Part shown: positions 46,845-58,719 of the stretch, one piece after another
How the letters are laid out: each line of letters opens with the position of its first letter
Position numbering within the stretch: the first letter of the stretch is position 1
Origin: Eucalyptus grandis
Taxonomy: Eukaryota > Streptophyta > Magnoliopsida > Myrtales > Myrtaceae
Direction of reading: 5' to 3'
Length of the DNA stretch: 64,000 bases
Assembly: GCF_016545825.1 (NCBI RefSeq)
Contig: NC_052619.1
Coordinates: forward strand, 54,238,933-54,302,932
Translations under genes and position numbers: made by a program
Notes under the pieces: model-generated
What the model saw: the letters and a program-made list of their open reading frames with translations, nothing else
What the model was told of the DNA's origin: nothing
The model's database searches: none

Positions 46845-49800
46845 TTTTTTTGGTAAAGGTAAAGAATAATATAGCTTTGGACAAAATTACAAAAGACGGC
46901 GCCAAAGGCTTACACTCTAAGGAATACCGAAGAGTGGAAGGAAGCCGTGACAAAAGCCAAAGGCAAGCAGACCAAAAGGAGAAGAACCACAGTTACAACA
47001 CAAAAACAACTACAACCACCAGACCTCCGCCAAACATTCGAAAAACGAAGAAACGGAGAGATGATGAAGCTTGTAGTAGAGCGAGAGAAGAAGCAGGGAG
47101 ACTAATGCCCGAGACGATCCGTAAAGATGGAGGGATCAAGATCCCAGCTTCTTTTGAGATGTCTATTTCTCGGAGTGTCCGGAACACTTGTGAACATAAT
47201 CGCTTTATCTTTGACTATCTTCATAAGGCGGTTCTTAAAAGCAGGGACAAACAGTGCTTCCCCTCATAAGATAATATCATTCATTTTCTTCCAAATCAAA
47301 TAACAAAGGGCACCGAAAGAAAACCGCACAATCCGATGGTAGAAATCCTTACCGGAGAGCAACTCGATCGCCCGAGCAAGGTTGTCCATCCATGGCCTCG
47401 ATTTCCAAGGTAAATTGCATCCCGTCGCCCAAAAATAAGCAAGCGTGACCGAGATACGACAGTTGAAGAACAAGTGGTTGATAGAGTCCGGAATAACATT
47501 ACAGTATGCACAAGTACCTGAGACGATTCTGCCAAAACGGATTAGGACTTCCTGGGTGGGTAACTTGTTCTTGGTAATCAACCACAAGTTAAATTGATTT
47601 GTAGGGACAATATCAGAGTTCCAAATAAAGGAGTCCCAAGAAACTCTTTCCTTCTTTGTTCTAATGAAATCCTATGCAGAGGCAACAGAAAAGGATCCGG
47701 ATGGGTGATGATTCCAGGTGAAACAATCCGGTGCATCAGTCTGATCTAGGATAGAGAAGCCGCAGCTCTCAAATGAACTCTTAAATGAATGACCGAGGGG
47801 GGAGAATAAATCTACAACAACAGCATGTTTAGGGAGACCCGGCAATTCAATGATGGATCTCGGAAATAAAAGATCGAGGGGGCCATCAGCGAGCCATTGA
47901 TCATGCCATAAAGAAACCGAAAATCCATTACCAATTAGGGGTGTGCAAAATACCCGGGAACCGCCCGAACCGCCCGGAACCGGACCGAAACCGCCCGGAA
48001 TCGGCGGTTCTTGAGCGAACCGGTCCGGTTCCCAGTTCCAATTTTTTGGAACCGGTGGGTACCGGTCCGGTTCTCGGTTCCGCGGGTGGATCCGTCCGCC
48101 CACCCACCTGGACCAGACCGGTAAATTTCTAATATAAAAAATAAATTACTAAAACAAACCTAGATAGCGTTAGCACTTAGTAGCTGTGTCTCTTCGGTTT
48201 ACTGGTTGAAGTGTTCTTTCGGTCCTTAGCTTCCACAAACCAACCGCCCTCAATGGTCCTCTTCTCCGTCCAGCAGCCACCTTGAACCGACCGCCAAACG
48301 TCGCGAAGCAACTCGCCCCTCCGGCTCGCGACGTTTTGCTGAGGCTCGCGGTCTTGATCTCTTTGCTGCCGCTGCCGCTCGCGCTCGCGCTCACTTTGCT
48401 GCCGGTAGTCGGAGGCCAGGGAGAGGTGCAACTAGAAGACCATCCCTCTCGAGGAATACGCCACAACCCATGAGTCTCCCGAGCCCTCCTGTTTGTTTTT
48501 TTTTTCTCGTTCCTCGGTTTCTCGTTGCGTTGAGAGCGTGAATTTGGTCGTGCTTCGCTGTTGCGCGTGCCAGGAGATGTTGCCGATTCCCTTGTTTGTA
48601 GTTGGACGCGATTGTCGAAAGCGAATGCACCACCAAAACCGAATTCGATGAGTCAGATAGAGTGTTTGAAATACGTGCTGCATCCATCCTTGTGATTGAG
48701 TGAGCAAGTTGCTACGATGATGCAAGTGATGCGAGTATAATAGGCATTTGAGGAAGTAATTTGACTCGCGATGTCGTTAGGTACGTCTTGGACTAGAATG
48801 CTTTTTCAGTAGATCTACAAGTAGTGGTTTTTAGTCAGGATGAGGCCTAGGAGCTTGTTGGTAATATAGAGGCTTGACAATGACTTGGCATCGATGGTGT
48901 GGTTTCATCCCAATGTCCCCACATTTTCTTTCGTCAACTGGAGGTTATGTTCAATAGGTTATAAACACTTTGATAGGATGAGCAAATATGTAATGTGATA
49001 TCTAATTATGGTTGTGTAATGAGAGTCATGAATTGAGGGCTCAAATATTTTCCCCTTGTCCCTTCTCGAAGGAAGTTCGGCAGCATGTATCCCAGAATAG
49101 GTGTGGATGGTGAACTAGCTAGAATGCTGCGATATATTAGTAAGCTTGATCTATACCACGATAGAGAATTCATTTTTGTTGCTGGCAGGAAATGTTCGTT
49201 GTTAGTTGCTGCTAGTGTTCTTTGTGGATTTTAGGGCGACTACTTTTTGTTAGAAGAAAGAAGGTGCTGAATGTAATAAAATAAGATTCAATAGATGAAA
49301 ATAGAAGATAAATGAAGGGTAAACTTGAAATATGCAGATGGCAATATGGGGAAATCAAGTGTGTTAATGTGTGTCTGATTTGCCTTTCTTGGACTGTATC
49401 GCTGACAATTTTGAAGCTGCCACTTGATATGATAATGTAGTTGAAGTGAATACAATAGGCGTTAAAGTAATTCAGTCACATTGTGTCCTTAGGGACGATT
49501 AGAATGTGCACAGTTCAAAAAAGTTGGAGGCAGTAGTGATTACTAATTACTAGTCAGAGTCTTGGTTCGCACAGATTCTGTGGCTTTGTCATTTAATTCT
49601 GCTTATGCTAAGATCTTGAAGTTTACCTTGTGACTCTTTGTGCTACTTCTCTTTGTCATCATACCTGATGGAATGCAGTAGGAAAGGAATACTTGTAGTC
49701 TAGTTTAGAATATGAAAAGAAAATATTATTTTATATCTATTTTCTGTTGTAAGTATAATATGATTTAGCTCCATGAGAAGTGATTAAGTGTTGATGATGT

Positions 49801-51514
49801 GTTGCTTAATTTAAGCATGTGATTCATTGCTAGTATCCGCAGCATATCTAATATGGACATGAGGTTATACAAAGTGGAGAATTTTAATTGCTTGAACACT
49901 ATCCATCTAACTTACTAGTCACTACGAACTGTGGTTTCATTGTGGAGGCTAACAATCTGAATTGCTTGCCCACACTCCTTGTCATATCTTATAGTAGTAG
50001 TTCACTATTGCAGCTTATGGAAGTTTTAGAGTCGCCGAAGTGTTTGTGGACAAAATTCTCTTCTAGTGAGTCTTTGAACTCTAATATGGTCTTTCCCAGT
50101 TCTTTTGTTTATTTTTTCTCTAGGTTTGTTTGCTAAGGTTATAGCAGAATGTTGGCCTTTTATATAAGAATATCCTTTCTCGAATTTTATTTGAAACTAA
50201 TTAAGATTTTCATCTTGTGGTCAGTGAGACTGGTTCCATGGATCCACCCAGGAACCGGACCGGACCGGCGGTTCGGTTCCCGAGTGGATCCATGCAACAA
50301 ACGGATGGATCTTGGTTCCAATTTTTCGGAACCGGTCCTTAGCGGGCAGTTCCCGGTTCTAGGTCAAGAACCGCTTGCCCGGACCATGCACACCCCTATT
50401 ACCAATCTTCCAAGCGAAGCAAGACCTAAACTCTGTTCTAATTGCAATATTTTTTTCCGACCCCAAAAACACCTAGAAGGTGTTGAGGAGATCCAGAAAT
50501 TGTCCTTTTTTAAGAAATTAGAATGGATCCATCAACACCACAACGATTCTTTGTCGGTGAAAAAGATCCATATGTACTTAAGCATAGCCGCTCTATTGCA
50601 GTCTTTCAAATTCCGTATGCCGAGCCCACCTTCATTTTTTGAGGCATATGTTGTCCCACGCAACCTTAGCCCCACCTTTACCAAGTGCGGATCATTTCCA
50701 TAAGAATTGTCTCAAGATTGTTTCAATACTAATTAGAACCAACGCCGGTAAGGTAAACACACTCGACCAATATGATTGAATGGAATGGAGGACTGGCCTG
50801 ATGAGTTACAGTCTTCCAACAAATGATAGAAATCTTTGAGTCCAAGATCGAGCCCTAGCAGTGATCCGATCAATTAGAGCAATACAGTGAACTTTACGAA
50901 GTCTAGAAGAGATGATGGGAACCTCGAGGTATCGCATAGGCAAGGTACTTTCTTGGAATTCAAAGGCCATTTGAATATAATTGCGAAGAGAAAGAGATCC
51001 TCCCAACATAAAAATTTCAATCTTGTTTCTATTCGGGATTAAGCCACTCCATGAAGAGAATATATCAAGACCCTTTTTCATTAAGGTGATAGACGCCCAA
51101 TCAGCCCGGCAAAAAAGGAAAACGTCATCCGCGAAAAAAAGGTGAGTCAGCCGAGTTGCCTTGCACCTCCAATAGGGATTGAATTCCTTAAGAGAAGTCT
51201 GGGAGATTAGAATTCCACAGAGTATCTCTATCACAAGCGTGAACAAATAAGGGGACATAGGATCTCCCTGTCGTAGTCCTCTCCCTCCGGCAAAGAAACC
51301 ATGAAACTCTCCATTGATTGAAATGGAGTGTTTGGGAGTCCGAACACAAGCTATAATCAACCGAGCAAAAACATCAGGGAAGCCAAATGCCGTGAGTGTT
51401 AATTGAAGAAAATCTCAGTCAATAGTATCATAGGCCTTTTGGAAATCCACTTTTATCGCACATTTGAGGAGGTGAGGTTCCAAATGAAACCCAACAAATA
51501 ATTCTTGAGCCACG
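46845..51514 (-). mobile_element. 5'-truncated LINE (L1-type), interrupted by a hAT-like element
   Basis: The borders are given by a 16-bp direct repeat AGATATTTGGACTTTT (46,829-46,844 and 51,515-51,530) and a T run at the left border, which is the poly(A) tail of a minus-strand insertion. At 51,360-50,806 the frame reads a reverse transcriptase palm with GLRQGDPMSPYLF and the catalytic FADD. After the hAT-like interruption, 48,103 down to 47,264 reads the zinc-binding (zf-RVT) region, with LPTQEVLIRFG, CAYCN and HLFF. Frames are broken, so it is inactive. Without the inserted element it is about 2.2 kb. The RNase H domain seen in the 7.5-8.5 kb LINE was not found here. Confidence 0.88.
47936..50398. 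mobile_element. hAT-like element, 2.46 kb, nested in the LINE
   Basis: The ends are TAGGGGTGTGCA and TGCACACCCCTA, a perfect 12-bp inverted repeat. They are flanked by an exact 8-bp duplication TTACCAAT (47,928-47,935 and 50,399-50,406). Removing it rejoins the LINE sequence. Both ends have dense ACCGG/GGTTCC motifs (47,956-48,120 and 50,230-50,385). It is the longest of the four related elements, but no transposase domain was recognised; the open frames in it are short and without motifs. Confidence 0.92.
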
Positions 51515-52339
51515 AGATATTTGGACTTTTGTTTTACTAAAACAAAATTTTAGGGGATATAATCAAAGCTAAAACTATCGGAGAACAAATTTAATCTTCT
51601 GTTAGTCTCGTTCGAGGAATTTGATACTTCTTGAGAGTTTTTTTTATTAACTCATCAAGTCATTGTAATTAATAACTTTAATCTTGAAATTTCTTTTTGT
51701 CAGGGGTTCGGATGTACGCCTAAAAAGACTTAAAGCTTGTTAATTTCATAACAGAATAATTTTACACCATTAAATCTAGTGAGATTTTATTTTTCCTCCT
51801 TGGCTCCTCCCCACCATGTTGTCCTTATCAAGTATCAATAGGCTCAAATCAATCAATATTTGTGCCGATCGAAATCCAAAAGTCTTGCCGGTGCTGGAGC
51901 ATACTGATCACTCATGCAATTGCAAGGAACTTTGAGGAGGTCTTGTTTTTTGATATAAGAACTGCTTACAACTGCAAACTGTAATCTTTTGATTTATAGG
52001 TTTTGTCTTGTTTTGCGGTTCTTTTGGGATTTGTTTGCTTGGAAGTTTTCTATCTTCTTCCCATATTTGATTACGTTGAGTAAAAAAACAATTCTTTCTA
52101 TCAAAAAAAGAAAAAATCCGTACTCATGTAAACCGGTGGATGACGTGGGCGCTGTGGAGAATTCACCTGATCTATCGGTGCACAAGTTGGGTTTACCTGT
52201 GTTGGTGCACAGACAATACCCGCTCGATGACTAGAGAGAGGGAGGGAGAGAGAGAGGGAGAGCTCTATATGATGATATGTAGAGGCAAAGACGCGAGTGT
52301 GAAGTAACTCGCAGAGGCAGGACGAGTTAAAATTCAATA

Positions 52340-52713
52340 ATACAAAAGGAACGAGAGAGAAAGAGTTTCTTTTAATATTTCGTTTACCCGAAGCAACTCA
52401 ATCGCTTCCCCATCTCTTTAGAAAATCCAGGGTTTTCTACTAGAGCGTTGGCTTCCGCCGGAGCTGCTGCTGAAGTTGCGCGCGTGGACATCGCAAACCC
52501 GTCCACCGAAACACGCACGCGCGGCGAATCGCTCCCTCCATCGAGCCCCCGCCGAAGGAACCGTCGATATATCACCTCGATAGCTCCTTGCCGCAATCGG
52601 AGCCACATCTGAGGTGAGTCTCCAAGGGCCCCACTTTTTAACATTTAAAAAGAACCCTGGCATTTTGTCAACTTTGATTGGCCACAATGAATCATTCTTA
52701 GTACAGTGATCTC
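52340..52713 (+). promoter_or_regulatory. TNL3 5' leader and proximal promoter region
   Basis: This stretch lies directly upstream of the TNL3 ATG. 52,340-52,440 resembles 7,340-7,440 upstream of TNL1, so it is a conserved part of the TNL 5' side. A TATA-like 'ctatatgatg' lies near 52,264. No strong element was identified and the transcription start is unknown. Confidence 0.4.
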
Positions 52714-55700
52714 ATGGCTCGGAAGTTTTTACCATCTCTGGCTGCCGCTGCTTTTGCTGCTATCCTGTTTCGACTTTTTTCTCGAGGAGGAGATCAAGCG
52801 AGATCAACGGAGGAGAGTGCAAGTGGAAATGATGGAACAGCAGGAGGCGCTTCTTCTACTCACACGTCAACAGAAGGTCAAGAAGTGGCCACTTCATCGG
52901 GATATGACTATGAAGTATTCTTGAGCTTTAGAGGACCAGATACTCGAGCAGCTTTTACCGACTTCCTTTACACTAGTCTTAAAGATGTAGGTATCCACAC
53001 ATTTAAGGATGATGAAGATCTTCGCAAAGGTGTAGAATTTGCCCCAGAACTTCTCCAAGCAATTAAGCAGTCAAAGATCTTAATACCTATCTTTTCGAAA
53101 GATTATGCCTCTAGTGTTTGGTGTCTCAAGGAAGTAGTTCAGATGGTCGAGTGCAAGAAAAATGGGGGGAAAATGATCATGCCCATTTTTTATGATGTGG
53201 CGCCTTCAGAGGTTCGACACCAAATTGGGAATTATGAAGAGCCCTTTCGTTTACATGAAAGAAAGAAGAGGTATGACCAAAAGACTATCAGAGAGTGGAA
53301 GTATGCTCTTGGTGCAGTTGGGGCAATAAACGGATGGGAACTGCCAAGGGAGCCTATCAGGTGATTCTTTTAACATTCCATCTCGTGTGCGTTGTATCAT
53401 TAAACCCGATGCAATTGAAGTTATGCCGCAAAATCACGCTAAATAATGGCACAATACCAATTTTGTCCCATTTCATTCCTAGCAACATTTTTTTTTGTCA
53501 GTTTAAGTCATTCATTAAACCTAAGTTCCACCGCTAATTCATATAAATGGAATATATATCGTTGAAGAACACATTTAGAATAGGTTTGTAGTTTTCAATT
53601 TGGTCTTTTTGGAACATAGTTTGGTTCAACTCAGCTTTCTAACTCATTCCCTTTTGACCTCTCACAAACAGTAGGCGAGAAAGCGAGTTCGTGAAAGAAT
53701 TCACGCAGAAGATTTTCAATGAGTTGAAAAAGGCTTCTCTGGCAGTATCAGACAACTTGGTCAGTGTCGACCACCATGTGAAAGAAATCATGGAAAAGAT
53801 AGGTGTTCAGACAAGCGAAACACGGATTATAGGTATCCATGGGATGGGTGGCATCGGAAAGACGACTCTTGCCAAAATCATCTACAATCAGCTTTTAAAA
53901 AAATTCAACAATTGTTGCTTTCTTGTTAACATCCGTGAACAGGCAGAAACCAACAACGGCATTTTATCCTTGCAGAAGAAGCTCATCCTTGAGGTCCTAA
54001 AAAAGAAACCGATCAACATAAGAGATGTAGATGAAGGGATTCAGACAATTAGAAAAGAGTTGTCTAATAAAAAAGTCTTGGTTGTTCTCGATGATGTGGA
54101 TCACGAGAAACATATGGATGCACTTGTAGGAAACCATGATTGGTTTGGTAAAGGAAGCAAACTTATTATTACAACTAGAAAGAAAGAGGTTCTCAAGGTT
54201 CCCGAAGTGGACGACCTTTGTGAAGTTGACTTGATGGATTTTGATAAATCTCTTCAACTTTTTAGCAAACATGCCTTTAGAAGAGATTATCCTTCGGATA
54301 AGGATATCCACCAATCCAAGAGGGCGATAAAAATTGCTGGAGGTCTTCCGTTGGCTCTTGAGGTCATGGGATCATTATTAGCTCGCATTGAAAAGGAAAA
54401 GTGGGATGTCAAATTGAAACAATTGAAAGAAATTCCTCCTGAGGATGTTCAGAGTAAGCTGAAAATAAGTTTTGATGAATTAAAAGATAGGGAAAAGGTT
54501 ATATTCCTCGATATAGCTTGTTTTTTGATTGGATATGATAAAGACATTATTGTTCACTTCTGGGAATCTAAATTTTATCCGAAATGTGCCATGGATGTTT
54601 TGGAGAGCATGTCTTTGATAAAGATTGAAGAGGGTAATAAAGTGTGGATGCATGACCAACTCAGAGACCTCGGAAGAGAAATAGTTCGTCAACAAAGTGA
54701 AATGAAAATAGAGAAGCAAATTAGGGTGTGGGATTCCAATGAAGCATTGGATTTGCTGAGGAAAAGTGAGGTAATATCCCCCATGCAATAAATCTCCAAG
54801 TTACTTATGGATATTTTCTTTTTTAAAAAATGCAGCTACTTTTTGTGTTCTCCAGCACCATTGTGACCCACTCAATTAATATTTTTGCTCTTTTAATATT
54901 AGATTAATGGTAATACGGAACCTCTTAAAATGGTGATCTTGAAGCGTTTTCATTAACTTTTTGTTCTTAAAATTTTCCTTTGGGCAGGAGGGAAAAAAGG
55001 AAGTTGAAGCTCTTAGTCTCAAGTTTGATCGTGAGAGGCACTTCCGTTTTACCTATGAGGGCTTTAAGAGCCTTTCAAATCTAAGGTTTCTTCAAGTTGA
55101 CAATTCGGCGGAATATTTTGATGCAGAAGAGAGGCTTTTTTGGCACGAATCGCCATCAAGTGTTCTTCCGACTAATGTTTTCCTGGAGAATTCAAATCTC
55201 CTTCCACAATTACGATGGCTTTCTTGGCATGATATTCCCCCAACATTTAAGATTACAAATTTCTATATGGAGGATGTGGTTATTCTTGATCTGTCTGATA
55301 GTAGAATTACGCATGATTGGCAAGGGTGGAGCCACATGAAGGTATCTTTTATGGAAGGAAAAACTCATTATTTTGTCTTATAATATTCGAAAGTAATCTT
55401 TGCATGATTTTTCTTTTCACAGGTGATGAAGAATTTGAAAGTTCTGAATCTGGGGTTTTGTTATGGCTTGGAAAGATCCCCCAACTTCTCTGCTCATTCA
55501 AATTTAGAGCGCTTGATCCTATACAACTGCAGCAATTTAGTCGAAATTGACGAGTCGATTTGTCAATTGAAATGCTTAGTTTCCTTAGATGTAGAGGGAT
55601 GTCATAAACTTTGGAGGTTGCCAAAAGTGGTGGGGAGAGATCTTGCAAGCCTAATTGATTTGAATATATCTTTTACAAAGATCAAGGAACTACCCAATTC

Positions 55701-56973
55701 CATCGGAAAGTGGAAAAATTTGAAAGTATTGAATATGATCGGTACTCCCATACGCAAAATACCTGATGCCCTCTGGATGATGGAGAACCTTGAAAAAATA
55801 GAATTCGAAGCTGAGCATGATTTCAAAGTGGAAATTTGCGATTGCATCTACAAAAATCGATGCCTGAGGATCTTGAATTTGGGGGATGTTAGAATATACA
55901 AAGTACCGAGACTTCCCGAAAGTCTCATCAATCTAGACCTACATACATTGTACATGGATACGTTTCCAGATCTGTCAAACCTGGTTAATTTAAAGGAATT
56001 GAAGCTATGGTTTGGCCGACGTAATGATGGTGGGGAATCTGGTGGGCCTGTGGAAGCATATCCAATGCCACGAGAGTCCCTGAACCCGTGCTCTGATTAC
56101 GTGACCACCTTACCCGCGGATCTTAGTAGCATCCATCCCCGACTCAAGTCACTTAAACTCAAGGGCGCTGATCTGCGTTGCCTCCCGCGCCTTCCCTCCA
56201 CTTTATCAACCTTGTACTTTGACTCTAAAGACGTGACCACCCTACCAACAGATGTTATAAGTCTCCTTCCCCAACTCAAGAAACTTCTTCTCCGGTGCCC
56301 TTATCTGCGTTGCCTCCCAGGCCTTCCCTCCAGTTTATCATCCTTGCAAATTGTATCCGAATGTGTGGCCGCCTTACCCATGGATATGAGTAGTCTCCTT
56401 CCTCGACTCCAGAAACTTTCGCTCCATTGCCCTATTCTACCTTGCCTCCCGAGCGTTCCCCTCAGTTTATCAGAGTTGCGGTTGAAAGATTGCAAGTCAC
56501 TTTCTTCCCTGGGGGATCTATCGAATTTGAAGGGACTATCATCTCTTTCCATCGTTGATTGTGCAATCTTAGAGATTCGAAGCCTTGGTCTTTTGGAGAA
56601 CCTAGAAGAATTGTGGCTTGAGAAACTTCAACAGGTGAAGACTTTACCTTCTATAGGTAATTGCAACAACCTAGGTTTACTTTGTGTATGCAAATGTGGT
56701 AATCTGGTTAAGATTCAAGGCGAACTACCACAATCTTTGGAAACATTGATGATTCTTGAATGTGGATCTTTAAAGGAGTTGCCTGATCTGTCATGCTTGA
56801 AGGGACTGAAAAGGGTTAGAATAAAGTGTTGCGGGAATTTAGACGTGGAGGCAATTTCTTCGCTTTGCCGGGAGATGTCAGTCAAATTTGGGGAAGAAGA
56901 CAGTGATGACGAATACGAATCTGAGCAAGAAGACGACGAATTTGAATTTGAATCTGAGGTAGAAAGCGACTGA
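52714..56973 (+). CDS. TNL3: complete L6-like TIR-NB-ARC-LRR immune receptor, 1,215 aa
   Basis: Four exons fit GT-AG rules and keep one frame: 52714-53360, 53675-54770, 54988-55341 and 55423-56973. Exon 2 is 1,096 bp, the same as in TNL1. Residues about 6-22 are hydrophobic (FLPSLAAAAFAAILFRLF), like the Golgi-directing anchor of flax L6. The TIR domain (about 64-210) has YEVFLSFRGPDTR and NADase glutamate E140. The NB-ARC has P-loop GMGGIGKTT (272-280), LVVLDDV, GSKLIITTR, GLPLALEVMGSLL, IFLDIACFLIG and MHD (541-543). LRRs fill exons 3 and 4 (about 600-1,180), ending in an acidic tail. By family knowledge it should sense a pathogen effector, oligomerise and make nucleotide signals through its TIR. 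The stop at 56971 precedes more acidic codons in the next frame, so the tail is slightly shorter than the ancestral one. No defect was seen. Confidence 0.93.
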
Positions 56974-58700
56974 GGGAGAGTGCGAGGAAGAAGACGACGA
57001 ATGAGTGCACAATCTTTTGAAAGCTTCTTGATCCACGTCCACAAATTGTTCCCTCGTGTTCAAGCTTTAAACGGATTGAGGTAAGTTAATTCATCTGACA
57101 GCCAATGTTATCCCTTTTCAGCAACGTAATTCTTTCTCGGATATGAACACTGAAGTTTCATATGCACTTTTCAATTACCTTTTCACAAGTTGATGACTGC
57201 AATTCTGATAAAGGCATTGAAGTTATGATTCCTCCGTACAATCAAAGGGTTGTTAATTATGTACAAATATTCGTTCTCTTTTCCTAGTTTGGTTTTGCTT
57301 TTTAGCTATATTTTTTCTTGGATGGTTTCTCCTTGCTTTTATGTTTCCTAGTATGTATGTCGATTGCATCGCTTTTATTTGATATGTAACAAATTATCAG
57401 AGATACTTGTCGATTTGCTGCTTCACATATTTTGAAGTTGATAACCTTGCCTCACATTGGAGATAACTTTGTTATGCTGTAAACAATTTGATGGAATATG
57501 TGTTGGAAGGTCATATAACCATGGTTCTCATCCTGGAACTTTACAGCATAGTCAACTCATTGATGCAATTGTGAAATAGACACTCTGTATTGATATGCTC
57601 ATGTTCAGTTTATTTTCCAAGAAAGGTGTGCTTCTTAGTGGGATTTGCAAATGTTATGGAGAAGTTATAAAATGAAGAAAGACGGATTTCACTTGGGTAG
57701 CGGCATCGACAGTTTGCGCAGCAAACCTCCATCTGTGACAGGAGAGAGGAGCTACTTAGCTTCTCTGATGTATCATAAATCATCTTATAGTCGAAGGCTA
57801 ATATTTCAGTATTCCTGGTGCATAGGACCTATGATGAGTCTCACTGGGGTCAAAAATCATGTAAGTGGACTCTTGTATGATCTCCATTATTGCCTACATC
57901 TTCTAGAAATGGTTAAACCTAGGTGATTATCTGTAATAGAAGCCCATCCATTCACCTCAAGTTATACTAGAGGACTCTTTTTAGGTTTTGAGTTTGACAA
58001 GAACTGCGAAGGGAGACATCTCAAACGACCAGCTTTTTGCCAGTTTCTAATGTTGCTGAGAGCTTTTAGAGTTTGAGAAACTTACATAAATCTTTCGGTG
58101 CAGGGAGTTGTGGCTAATTAGGCGTCTGTACAAATGAAGACTGAAAGAAGGAAAATGAAGATGACATTTACTCTCGCCTCAATTCCCTTTCACAATCTTG
58201 GGGGCGACATACTGTGCATCCATCTGTCGAGAGACAAAAACTTGAAGATCAGGGAGGGAAGTCGTTGCTTAACGATGAAATTGTCAAATCTGTTGAACTC
58301 GATGTTAAGTTTTAGTTGAATGTTTGGCACTTTTTTCCAGAGCAGGGCAGGGGGATTCATTGTGCAATTTGTGGCATCATGTATAATGTTTTTGGGGGGT
58401 AAAAGGGCTATTTAGGCAAACCTGATTGTTAATTAATCTTTTTTGTGGGGCCACAGAACGAATATTGCACTTCATCTGGATGTGTGTTCTTTCATTGACA
58501 TGCAATAGAACTTGCTTATCAGTACACAAATATTCCTTTGCGAGGAAACACTCGAAGAGCTTGTCTGGATAGGGTGAAAAATTGTGTGTGTGCTTAAAGA
58601 AGTGTTCACGGTAGTGCCTGCCAAGATCAGTTCATGGACTTCTTGACGTGAAAATGGTGCTCAAGGTAGTTTTCCTCTTGAGTATGATAGGCACTCACAG
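56974..58700 (+). other. TNL3 3' flank, duplicate of 18.1-19.75 kb
   Basis: It begins with out-of-frame acidic codons, then the conserved 'gaaagcttcttgatccacg' and 'ggattgaggtaagtt' block (about 57,018-57,090) that looks like 3' untranslated exon sequence with an intron donor. It is collinear with the TNL2 3' flank. No separate gene is present. Confidence 0.6.
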
Positions 58701-58719
58701 CACAAGAAACAGGAATTGT

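Larger units (their letters stand above)
46490..52330. repeat. TNL 5'-flank repeat, copy R5, upstream of TNL3, split by a LINE
   Basis: 46,490-46,844 matches 42,540-42,890. After the LINE the flank resumes at 51,515 with 'ttggacttttgttttactaaa' (compare 36,325), then 'taaatctagtgaga' (51,772) and 'aaagtcttgccggtgctgg' (51,879). The end near 52.3 kb matches sequence before TNL1 (about 7.3 kb). This is therefore the flank copy that still has its TNL. Confidence 0.65.

Noticed and set aside
46802..47269. 155-codon plus-strand open frame
   Set aside because: It lies antisense to the 3' end of the LINE and has no domain of its own.
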